A stretch of 36,067 bases of DNA, from positions 1-36,067 of the IMG/VR virus record IMGVR_UViG_3300043446_001263; one strand, given 5' to 3'. The position numbers and the translations under genes were made by a program. Below the pieces are notes generated by a model. The model worked only from the letters and a program-made list of their open reading frames with translations. It searched no databases and was not told the origin of the DNA. The DNA comes from a virus. Shown here one piece after another: positions 1-5,665 of this stretch (positions are counted from its first letter, which is position 1; every line of letters begins with the position of its first letter).

Positions 1-213
1 AAGAAGTCACCAGCGAAGAAACCAGCGTCGAAGTCTGCTGCGAAGAAGAAAGACGACGACGACAAGAAGGCAATCAAGTACGTGCGTGGTGGAGCCATCT
101 GCGACCCGAAGGAGAAGGGCGCTCGCCTAATCCGAGGAAGCGGGAACCCTGCCGTATGTCGTACAACTCCCGGCAAGGACCCCCGCCCTCGTTATCGTGC
201 CGCTGGCTCGTAG
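1..213 (+). CDS. 3' end of a Lys/Ala-rich basic protein (partial)
   Basis: An open frame runs from the first base to a TAG at 211-213 and gives 70 residues with no start codon, so the N-terminus lies outside the window. The visible part opens with a Lys/Ala/Pro/Ser-rich stretch (SPAKKPASKSAAKKK) followed by an Asp run, then a more ordinary segment with two cysteines (GAICDPKEKG and NPAVCRTTPG). The first part resembles histone H1-like or nucleoid-type tails, but low-complexity similarity alone does not set a function. It ends exactly one base before the stop codon of the leftward gene at 214, so the two are abutting tail to tail with no room for a terminator. Confidence 0.7.
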   Translation, partial: KKSPAKKPASKSAAKKKDDDDKKAIKYVRGGAICDPKEKGARLIRGSGNPAVCRTTPGKDPRPRYRAAGS

Positions 214-723
214 TCACTGAGACAGGGCGTCCTTGAGCGCCTCGTAGATCGGCACGATGTCGTAAGGCAGACCGGACTGCCCACGGAACTCAGCATCGGC
301 TGGTCGGTTCTTGAGGAAGCGCTCGGCGTCCGTTCGTTTGATCGTGATGGTCACGAGCGGCTCGGTGAGAGACGCCTGCTTTCGCATGGCGTGGTCTCGG
401 ACGATGCTGCCGACGTTGACCGGTGTCATGCCGTACTTGTCAGCCAACTGACGAAGGGTGATGCCACCGGCCTCGTACAGGCTGACGATCTCAGCGTTTC
501 GTTCGACGTTTTGTAGCGACCGACGTGGTGCTGGACGCTGCACAAGACCGTTGCGTCGAAACTGCATGATCATGATCCTGACGCTGGACTCCTTGAGCGA
601 GTACTTCGATGCAAGATCGGACAGTGACATACCGGCGTCGTAATCGGCAGCCATCTGACGGTTTCGTTCGTCCTTTGGCTTAGCGCCACGGCGCTTAGGT
701 GCGGGTGATTCGATGGTTTCCAT
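214..723 (-). CDS. DNA-binding protein with two tandem helix-turn-helix units
   Basis: A 169-residue protein with two related HTH segments, about residues 24-56 (DAGMSLSDLASKYSLKESSV) and about 80-114 (AGGITLRQLADKYGMTPVNV). Both have the pattern of resolvase/Hin-type or sigma-like HTHs, which suggests an internal duplication. The N-terminus is basic (PAPKRRGAKPKDERNRQ). The C-terminal 50 residues match nothing I recognise. The ATG at 723 is preceded by the leader AGGAGCCGCCTT that is shared with three other genes of this module. It is the last gene of the leftward unit that starts with the MoxR-like ATPase. It is a plausible transcriptional regulator of the divergent module, but its target is inferred only from position. 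Confidence 0.8.
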   Translation of the reverse strand: METIESPAPKRRGAKPKDERNRQMAADYDAGMSLSDLASKYSLKESSVRIMIMQFRRNGLVQRPAPRRSLQNVERNAEIVSLYEAGGITLRQLADKYGMTPVNVGSIVRDHAMRKQASLTEPLVTITIKRTDAERFLKNRPADAEFRGQSGLPYDIVPIYEALKDALSQ

Positions 724-735
724 AAGGCGGCTCCT
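724..735 (-). promoter_or_regulatory. Shared extended ribosome-binding leader (copy 1)
   Basis: Read on the minus strand this is AGGAGCCGCCTT directly before the ATG at 723. The same 12 bases precede the genes starting at 2276 and 2621, and a near-copy (TGGAGCCGCCCT) precedes the gene at 2909. Only the AGGAG core is needed for ribosome binding, so conservation of the GCCGCC spacer suggests shared ancestry or shared translational control. Confidence 0.7.
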
Positions 736-971
736 CAGAAAGGTGAGTCGTCTGCGACGTACTCGCAGACTTGGTGGACTAGTACTTCGTGCCGAACGAT
801 GTTGCCGTCATCGTCGGTCAGGTAGAGAGTCGACAGCGCCTTGCTGGCATTGGCGACCCATGCTGTTTCCGCAGCCTCGTAGGTGACCTTCGTACAGGTC
901 GGGCAGTCAGGCCCGCATGTCACGAGGATCACCTCGTAGCCGTAGATCGGTGTCGATAGAACAGTGGTCAT
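735..971 (-). CDS. Small cysteine-containing hypothetical protein
   Basis: A 78-residue protein of unknown function. Cysteines at about 19, 23 and 26 (TCGPDCPTC) and one near residue 69 (HQVCEY) could bind a metal. The rest is acidic with a predicted beta-rich middle (STLYLTDDDGNIVRHEVLV). Its stop overlaps the RBS of the next gene (723), so they are translationally close. Unlike its neighbours it lacks the GGAGCCGCC leader. Its own Shine-Dalgarno AGGAGA lies inside a perfect small hairpin (975-989) that competes with a longer hairpin further upstream. Confidence 0.65.
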   Translation of the reverse strand: MTTVLSTPIYGYEVILVTCGPDCPTCTKVTYEAAETAWVANASKALSTLYLTDDDGNIVRHEVLVHQVCEYVADDSPF

Positions 972-974
972 GTA

Positions 975-1018
975 TCTCCTCTCAGGAGAGGGAGGGAGCC
1001 GTGGCCCCCTCCCCTCCT
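975..1018 (-). promoter_or_regulatory. Competing hairpins over the RBS of the 735-971 gene
   Basis: On the plus strand TCTCCT (975-980), CTC, AGGAGA (984-989) is a perfect 6-bp stem with a 3-base loop; in the mRNA it would trap the Shine-Dalgarno. The same bases 984-989 also form the end of a longer GC-rich stem, 984-1000 against 1003-1018 (core GGGAGGGAGCC with GGCCCCCTCCC, one mismatch). The two folds share a strand and look mutually exclusive. No U-run follows, so this is not a normal terminator. A regulatory role is inference. Confidence 0.4.
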
Positions 1019-1031
1019 GTCTGATGTCTGA

Positions 1032-2276
1032 TCAGAACGGTTCGACCGGGTCGATGGTCGGAGCCGGTCCATTCTTGGCGACCTGCTCGTCGTTGAGCAG
1101 CATCGTGATCGACCGGTCTTGGATGATGGCCTCCACCTTGGGCTGCTCCTGCGGGGAGAACATGGCCTTGAACATCCACAGAGCCGTGTCGACCCCGTAG
1201 ACCTCCACGTCCTCGCACAGGCGGCTGAGCGCCGACGTGCCGACCGGAGTCGTGATCGACCGACCACTGCGGGCCTCACGGAGTGCCTGACCCAGCAGGC
1301 GCACGCTGGCGCTCGGGATCAGTTTCTTCTCCACGGCCTCGTCGTAGCCCCACGGAATCCAGCGGAACCGGTTGGTGAACGCCTCGTTGAGGCTGCCAGC
1401 ACCCTTGTAGCCGGGGTTCATGGTGCCGACGATCCACAGGTCGTCGCTGGCGTTGACCACGTCGGGCATGAACACCTCGGTGCCCTCGTGTTCGAAGCGC
1501 ACCGCACGCTGACGGTTGACGAACGCACGGCGGTGGTCGGTCAGGGGATGGAGGGACGACGTGACCCGCTCGGGCATCATGTTGACCTCGTCAAGGTAGA
1601 GCACACCACCGGCTCGGGCTGCGAGATCGCAGACACCGGGGAGCCACACGAGGCGCTCCTGACCGTCGGGGGTCGTGAAGGCGGTGGGCTGACCGAACAG
1701 GTCGAAGTCGGTCACACCGTTCGACCCGGAGAGGGTGAACACGGGGAGCGGCTTGCCCGAAGCGGTGCGCTTACCGGCGAGCACTGCGAGCACCTGCACG
1801 AGCAGCGTCTTTCCGGCCTGCGTGTCACCGACGAGCAGCACGTTGTCCTTCTTGTCGTAGAACGACAGCAGGAAGTCCGTGTCGCTCTGACCGTTGGGGA
1901 CGTTACGGCTGACGTAGCCCTTGAGGATCGACGGGTCCGGTCGCCACGGGTCAAGGCGTGGATCGTTCACATCGGTGATGTTGCCGGGGATGACGATGCG
2001 CTCGTTGGCCTCGGTCGGGTGGGGGACGCTGTAGCCCTGAGGCGGCAGCGAGACCACGTTGCTGGGCTGAGCGTTGTAGGTCGACGGCGACTCCAGCAAA
2101 CGGGGGAGCAGGTAGACGTGCTCTCCGTTGAAGTCGACGGTGATCTTGCGACGGCGAACCATGTCGGTGTCGGGGAAGATGGTTGGGTCCACGACGGTCA
2201 CCGTGCGACCCTTCAACTTTCCACCGGTCACGACGTAGGTGTCACCGGGCTGCATCTTGCTGGTCTTGGTAGTCAT
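1032..2276 (-). CDS. MoxR/CobS-like AAA+ ATPase with N-terminal KOW-like domain
   Basis: A 414-residue AAA+ ATPase. Walker A is GDTQAGKT near residue 148, Walker B is VLYLDEVNMM near 226-232, and sensor/arginine-finger type segments follow (VGTMNPGYKGAGSLNEAFTNRF). This architecture is typical of the MoxR/CobS/dynein-related group (AAA_5). Residues about 8-65 (PGDTYVVTGGKLKGRTVTVV with KITVDFNGEHVYLLPRLLE) look like a KOW/SH3-like barrel fused to the front, which is not usual for MoxR. MoxR proteins work with VWA-domain partners, and one is encoded divergently at 2909-5005. The ATG at 2276 has the shared leader AGGAGCCGCCTT. The substrate of the complex is unknown. Confidence 0.88.
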   Translation of the reverse strand: MTTKTSKMQPGDTYVVTGGKLKGRTVTVVDPTIFPDTDMVRRRKITVDFNGEHVYLLPRLLESPSTYNAQPSNVVSLPPQGYSVPHPTEANERIVIPGNITDVNDPRLDPWRPDPSILKGYVSRNVPNGQSDTDFLLSFYDKKDNVLLVGDTQAGKTLLVQVLAVLAGKRTASGKPLPVFTLSGSNGVTDFDLFGQPTAFTTPDGQERLVWLPGVCDLAARAGGVLYLDEVNMMPERVTSSLHPLTDHRRAFVNRQRAVRFEHEGTEVFMPDVVNASDDLWIVGTMNPGYKGAGSLNEAFTNRFRWIPWGYDEAVEKKLIPSASVRLLGQALREARSGRSITTPVGTSALSRLCEDVEVYGVDTALWMFKAMFSPQEQPKVEAIIQDRSITMLLNDEQVAKNGPAPTIDPVEPF

Positions 2277-2288
2277 AAGGCGGCTCCT
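2277..2288 (-). promoter_or_regulatory. Shared extended ribosome-binding leader (copy 2)
   Basis: Read on the minus strand this is AGGAGCCGCCTT immediately before the ATG of the MoxR-like gene, identical to the copies at 724-735 and 2609-2620. Confidence 0.7.
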
Positions 2289-2298
2289 GTTGGGGCTT

Positions 2299-2346
2299 GG
2301 TTGATCAGACGATGACGAAGATACGGGATGCTTGCGACAATTGCAA
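2299..2346 (-). promoter_or_regulatory. Leftward promoter of the MoxR gene with conserved start-site box
   Basis: On the minus strand: -35 TTGCAA (2346-2341), 17-base spacer, -10 TATCTT (2323-2318), then 8 bases and TCTGATCAACC (2309-2299) at the expected start site. The spacer end CAAGCATCCCG and the TCTGATCAACC box are repeated exactly in the promoter of the VWA gene at 2843-2889. That agreement makes both promoters much more credible than either alone. Confidence 0.72.
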
Positions 2347-2455
2347 TACGTAATTTCGGATTTCTTTCGTCAATCAAGGATTTCGTCTCATTGCCCCCTG
2401 TGTGGCCCTGTAATCGATTTGAGGCTCTCCCGGCTACAACCACCCCACCGAATGT

Positions 2456-2474
2456 CTCTCAGGCGATCTGAGAG
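2456..2474. promoter_or_regulatory. Perfect inverted repeat, operator candidate
   Basis: CTCTCAGGCGATCTGAGAG has perfect 7-base arms and a 5-base centre and sits in the middle of the divergent region. There is no following T-run, so an operator is more likely than a terminator. The double-HTH protein (214-723) is one possible ligand, but this is inferred from proximity only. Confidence 0.45.
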
Positions 2475-2608
2475 CAATCGAACTTCGGCCAAACCTTTCA
2501 ATAACGCAATAGAAATATGGCTAGATTGCACGTTTGCAGTGAGTAATAGAAACCGAGCACTTGACGCATGGTGTACTGTTTCCCCCGTCATTACTCCCTA
2601 CCCCTTGA

Positions 2609-2620
2609 AGGAGCCGCCTT
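2609..2620 (+). promoter_or_regulatory. Shared extended ribosome-binding leader (copy 3)
   Basis: AGGAGCCGCCTT directly before the ATG at 2621, identical to the two minus-strand copies. Confidence 0.7.
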
Positions 2621-2842
2621 ATGGCAACGAACCCTGAGAAGAAGATCGACTGGTCGACCGTTGAGATCGACACCGAGATCAAGGTTAAGAACGAACGAGG
2701 ACGATTCCTCTTCAAGAAGGTGCACGACAACGGAGACGTGACCGTCTTCGGAGGATCGAACGGGAAGGCGATGTTTCGCTCATTCACCGCTGACCGGTGT
2801 CGACCCATCTACCGCCGCAAGAAGCCCGACTTGAAGAAGTAG
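2621..2842 (+). CDS. Small basic protein, possible SH3-like fold
   Basis: A 73-residue protein of unknown function, basic at its C-terminus (RPIYRRKKPDLKK). The alternating hydrophobic pattern (TEIKVKNERGRFLFKKVHDNG, then VTVFGG) would suit a small beta barrel of the KOW/SH3 type, as proposed for the N-terminus of the MoxR protein; this is an impression from the pattern only. It is the first gene of the rightward unit and starts at an ATG with the shared leader. The promoter of the VWA gene begins directly after its stop codon, so the downstream gene can be expressed separately. Confidence 0.7.
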   Translation: MATNPEKKIDWSTVEIDTEIKVKNERGRFLFKKVHDNGDVTVFGGSNGKAMFRSFTADRCRPIYRRKKPDLKK

Positions 2843-2889
2843 TTGCATCTACCTCAAGCATCCCGTATCCTTGCCTTGTCTGATCAACC
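2843..2889 (+). promoter_or_regulatory. Rightward promoter of the VWA gene with conserved start-site box
   Basis: -35 TTGCAT (2843-2848), 17-base spacer, -10 TATCCT (2866-2871), 7 bases, then TCTGATCAACC (2879-2889). The segment CAAGCATCCCGTATC and the TCTGATCAACC box are identical to the leftward MoxR promoter, whereas the sequences between them differ. The -35 starts one base after the upstream stop codon. Confidence 0.72.
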
Positions 2890-2896
2890 CACCCAC

Positions 2897-2908
2897 TGGA
2901 GCCGCCCT
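2897..2908 (+). promoter_or_regulatory. Shared extended ribosome-binding leader (copy 4, two changes)
   Basis: TGGAGCCGCCCT directly before the ATG at 2909. It differs from the other three copies at two positions and fixes the start of the VWA gene at 2909 rather than at the upstream in-frame ATG at 2843, which lies on the -35 box. Confidence 0.7.
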
Positions 2909-5005
2909 ATGACTACGACACCGAAGCCACGCAAACCACGCAAGAAGCAATGGGCAAGCGAGGTCGCTCGCCAAGCGCACAGCAACACCCGTCGTCGCCT
3001 TGCTCGTGAAGCCTCCGAGCGTGAGGCCCGACGGCTCGCAGATGCCCGTCATGAGATCGCCAGCGCTGCCCGTCGTGAGCGTGACCGTGAGACAAACCGC
3101 CGAACGAACATGGTGAGCAACGGCATGACGCCCCGACTCCGTGCGGTCATGAACTCATGGGGTATCAGCCTTCCCCTGTCTATCTCTCCGGCGCACAGCA
3201 TCAGCGCCTACACCGACTTCAAGTCGATCACGGTCAACTACGACCACCGCCTCACGTCGAAGAAGAACTACGGCGACAGCGTCGAAGACACGGTCATCTC
3301 GGACGAGGAACTCCGTCAGATCGCCGCAGAGACCCGTGGCCTCTTCTACCACGAGGTCGGCCACATCCTCTTCACGGTGCCGTTCTACGGACTGCTGACA
3401 GCAGCGTGGTCCGAGGGCTACGTCGTCCCGTCGACCATCGCTCAGCCCGCTGCCCTTGACTCCGAGGACACCCCGTTGTCGTGGGCGGGAGGCAACATTG
3501 GTCGCCTTCAGATGGCATGGAACCTGCTGGAGGATCAGCGCATGGAGGCTGCCCTCGTTGAGGAGTCTCCCCACATCTCCTCCTACCTCACCGTCCTCGT
3601 CATGCGGAACATGGTCTCAAGCGCCAACGGCGGCGGTCCCGCCTCGTGGGCACTGGCTGCTGGTCGGTACTACTTGCCCGACACGGTTCGTGCTTCCACC
3701 CGCACCCTGTGGGAATCCCCGGTGTGGACTGCCGACGATGTGGAGAAGACCATCGTCTCCTACATGGTCGCCACGACGGCAACCGACATGGTCAAAGCGG
3801 TCCTCCGCATGATGGACATCCTCGGTGACATGAGCGTCCGGCAGACCGACTCACACGGTTCGTTCGAACGGTCCTCCAACGCTGCCTCGGGTACCGAGGA
3901 GACCAAGCAGCGCATCGCTGACACCGGTCAGAAGACCCAGCAGTCGATCCCGGCGAAGAGCGACAGCACCGAGCCGGAGAACAGCGGCCAGCAGGGCAGC
4001 GGAAACGACGAGCAGGACGACGAAGGCGGCCAGTCCGGCGACCAGCCTCAGGGCCTGACCGAGGCTTCCTCTTCCTCCTCGTCGACTTCGATGAGTGCCG
4101 GTGGTGGCGACGATGACCAAGAGTCGTACTCCTCCTACGAGGACAAGTGGAAGGCTAGGAACGACATCCGAGAAGCGCTCCAAGACGCTCTTGAGGAACT
4201 CAAGGACGACGAAGCGGTGTCCGAAGACGTTCAGGCCATGAACGAGGCTCACGCCACCGACAGCGGGGCGCTTCCTCAGTGGGGACAGGTGTCCTCCAGC
4301 ACCGACGAGGAGGCCGCTTCCAAGGCCCTCGCCATCGTGGACGACATCGAACGGGCCTTCCTCCTCGCCACCGAAGACTGCGCTCCCCATTGGGAGACCG
4401 GCCAGCGGCGGGGCGTGCTGGACGTGCTTCGGTACAGCACCCGCCAGCCCGGTGACGTTGAGGTCTTCCGCAACTACACCGACGACGGTGACCCCGGACA
4501 TGACCTCGCCGTCTCCCTGTTCCTAGACATCTCGGGATCGATGATGGGTACCGGCGACGAACTCGGGGCCGCAGCGTGGGCCGTGAAGGCTGCCTGTGAC
4601 CGGCTCAGCATCTCCTGCGACGTGTCGCTCTTCAACGAGAACGGGTACCGGCTGTGGGAGGCTCAGGACTCCCCCGAGTACATCCCCTACGTCGGATCGG
4701 GCGGTGGTACCGACCCGACCACGGCGTTCAATTCGATCCTCTCCGAGGAGCGCCCTCAGAAGACCCACCTCGTCATCGTCATGACCGACGGTGTGTGGAA
4801 CCACGACGGCATCAAGGTGTCGAACTGGAAGCACTCCAACGTCTACTCGGTGCTGTTCTTCTACGACCGGTACTCGTCCGACTCCAAGGACCTCCAGCCC
4901 GACAACCAGTTGGCCTCCAAGCGTGGTGCCGACGAGGCGTACGCCATCGGTGACCTGCTCAACATCCCTCAAGCACTGGAGAACATCCTGATCAGCCTCG
5001 TCTGA
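2909..5005 (+). CDS. VWA-domain protein with HExxH metallopeptidase-like N-terminal half (MoxR partner)
   Basis: A 698-residue protein. Residues 1-75 are very basic and helical. Near 148-152 is HEVGH, in LFYHEVGHILFTVPF, a zincin-type HExxH motif. Residues about 360-420 are acidic and Ser/Gln/Gly-rich low complexity. The C-terminal third is a VWA domain with the MIDAS motif DISGS at 540-544, a Gly/Thr loop (GSGGGTDPTTAF) and MTDGVWN. The layout resembles the putative metallopeptidase plus VWA-like family (DUF2201) and the CobT-type partner of CobS/MoxR ATPases. The divergent MoxR gene under a matching promoter fits that pairing. Whether the HExxH site is catalytic is unknown. Confidence 0.85.
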   Translation: MTTTPKPRKPRKKQWASEVARQAHSNTRRRLAREASEREARRLADARHEIASAARRERDRETNRRTNMVSNGMTPRLRAVMNSWGISLPLSISPAHSISAYTDFKSITVNYDHRLTSKKNYGDSVEDTVISDEELRQIAAETRGLFYHEVGHILFTVPFYGLLTAAWSEGYVVPSTIAQPAALDSEDTPLSWAGGNIGRLQMAWNLLEDQRMEAALVEESPHISSYLTVLVMRNMVSSANGGGPASWALAAGRYYLPDTVRASTRTLWESPVWTADDVEKTIVSYMVATTATDMVKAVLRMMDILGDMSVRQTDSHGSFERSSNAASGTEETKQRIADTGQKTQQSIPAKSDSTEPENSGQQGSGNDEQDDEGGQSGDQPQGLTEASSSSSSTSMSAGGGDDDQESYSSYEDKWKARNDIREALQDALEELKDDEAVSEDVQAMNEAHATDSGALPQWGQVSSSTDEEAASKALAIVDDIERAFLLATEDCAPHWETGQRRGVLDVLRYSTRQPGDVEVFRNYTDDGDPGHDLAVSLFLDISGSMMGTGDELGAAAWAVKAACDRLSISCDVSLFNENGYRLWEAQDSPEYIPYVGSGGGTDPTTAFNSILSEERPQKTHLVIVMTDGVWNHDGIKVSNWKHSNVYSVLFFYDRYSSDSKDLQPDNQLASKRGADEAYAIGDLLNIPQALENILISLV

Positions 5006-5031
5006 TCGGGATGACTCCAAAGGAGATTGAT

Positions 5032-5463
5032 ATGACTATCAACTACGCCAAACGGAACGGATTGCTTCCAAGCGCTTCCACACAGGCAGCGCTGGGGCTG
5101 GCCCAAGCGGACATCGCCTACAGGGTTGCCAAGGCTCAGGGCACTCAGGGGGTGCCCCCAGTAATCGCCGTCGACCACGCCTACCGGGCCTCGGTGGCGA
5201 TCCTGTTCTACCTGCTCTTCATCTTCCCGGTGATGATGTTCATCTCACTGTTCGTGTGGACATGGAACCCGATCATCATGCTGTGGAAGGCCGCTCAGGT
5301 AGGACTGGGCCTGCTGATCGGGCTACGCATGATCCGGTGGGTGAAAGAACCGGCCTCCAACAAACTGTCCTACGCATTCCCGACGTGGCTGCTCGTAGTT
5401 CTAGGAGCGTTCAGCATCTTCATGTTCTTCGTCTTCGCCATCGTGAAGATTCTCTCGGCCTAG
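5032..5463 (+). CDS. Membrane protein, about three transmembrane segments
   Basis: A 143-residue protein. After a soluble N-terminus of about 50 residues there are hydrophobic segments near 56-80 (SVAILFYLLFIFPVMMFISL), 85-103 (PIIMLWKAAQVGLGLLIGL) and 118-140 (FPTWLLVVLGAFSIFMFFVF). The ATG at 5032 is preceded by AGGAG at 5021-5025 with good spacing, better than the in-frame ATG at 5011. It lies 26 bases after the VWA gene and is probably cotranscribed with it, so a membrane anchor for that machine is possible but unproven. Its last 63 bases overlap the end of the leftward AP2 gene. Confidence 0.75.
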   Translation: MTINYAKRNGLLPSASTQAALGLAQADIAYRVAKAQGTQGVPPVIAVDHAYRASVAILFYLLFIFPVMMFISLFVWTWNPIIMLWKAAQVGLGLLIGLRMIRWVKEPASNKLSYAFPTWLLVVLGAFSIFMFFVFAIVKILSA

Positions 5464-5634
5464 AGGGAAGTTCAACCGAGCAGCATCGCCGTACAGAGAA
5501 AGCGCCTCCCGGTCATACGCTCGGGCGGCGCTTTCTTGCGTTGAATACGTGCCGAGATATCGACGCTTGCCGCCGTACTGAATGGCCGCCTGCCACCTGT
5601 TTCCCCACGACGTTAGGTAGACCCCACGATACAT
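5401..5634 (-). CDS. Stand-alone AP2/ERF-type DNA-binding domain protein
   Basis: A 77-residue protein that is almost entirely one AP2 domain: YRGVYLTSWGNRWQAA, YLGTYSTQESAARAYDREAL and the ending LNFP match the family consensus (RGV, W, LGT, EEAARAYD, LNFP) across residues 2-57. In phages AP2 domains usually accompany HNH homing endonucleases; here no nuclease domain is present. The 20-residue acidic tail is encoded across the 3' end of the opposing membrane-protein gene. RBS AGGA lies about 7 bases before the ATG. A strong hairpin (5497-5536) lies in the coding sequence. It could be a small regulator or the remnant of a homing element. Confidence 0.82.
   Translation of the reverse strand: MYRGVYLTSWGNRWQAAIQYGGKRRYLGTYSTQESAARAYDREALSLYGDAARLNFPLGRENLHDGEDEEHEDAERS
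5497..5536 (+). terminator. Terminator-like hairpin inside the AP2 gene
   Basis: AGAAAGCGCC (5497-5506) pairs with GGCGCTTTCT (5527-5536), and the stem continues after one mismatch with CCCG (5508-5511) against CGGG (5522-5525), leaving a 10-base loop. TTTCTT follows the GC core on the plus strand. It lies 34 bases past the end of the rightward membrane-protein gene and would end that transcript. The symmetric A/T flanks could also affect leftward AP2 transcription. Confidence 0.6.
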
Positions 5635-5650
5635 ATGCCATTCCTACCTG

Positions 5651-5665
5651 TATCAGCCTCTGATA
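5651..5665. promoter_or_regulatory. Short perfect inverted repeat upstream of the AP2 gene
   Basis: TATCAG-CCT-CTGATA, 17 bases before the AP2 start and after the stop of the 5686 gene. It could be an operator or a weak hairpin; the stem is too short and has no T-run for a convincing terminator. Confidence 0.3.

Larger units (their letters stand above)
2277..2620. other. Non-coding divergent control region
   Basis: This 344-base stretch separates the leftward MoxR gene from the rightward genes. It holds a leftward promoter (2318-2346), a perfect 19-base inverted repeat (2456-2474), a possible rightward start region around TTGACG/TACTGT (2561-2579) without well-spaced boxes, and an RBS leader at each end. 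A 101-codon rightward frame beginning at 2332 crosses it but has no RBS, odd composition and runs into the next gene out of frame, so I do not call it a gene. Confidence 0.7.

Noticed and set aside
46-66. Asp-Asp-Asp-Asp-Lys stretch as an enterokinase-tag or vector signature
   Set aside because: It sits in a natural Lys/Asp-rich tail, and nothing else in the window suggests engineered sequence.
989-1013. GC-rich stem after the MoxR gene as an intrinsic terminator
   Set aside because: No T-run follows on either strand, and the next gene in the same direction starts immediately after it.
1119-2315. A 398-codon plus-strand frame opposite the MoxR-like gene
   Set aside because: It is the antisense of a clear AAA+ gene, has the His/Val/Gly-rich composition typical of antisense GC-rich frames, and lacks any motif or RBS.
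2332-2637. A 101-codon plus-strand frame in the divergent region
   Set aside because: No ribosome site, crosses the promoter and palindrome, and ends out of frame inside the next gene.
3851-4501. A 216-codon minus-strand frame opposite the VWA gene
   Set aside because: Antisense of a well-supported coding sequence, with repetitive Gly/Val/Leu composition.
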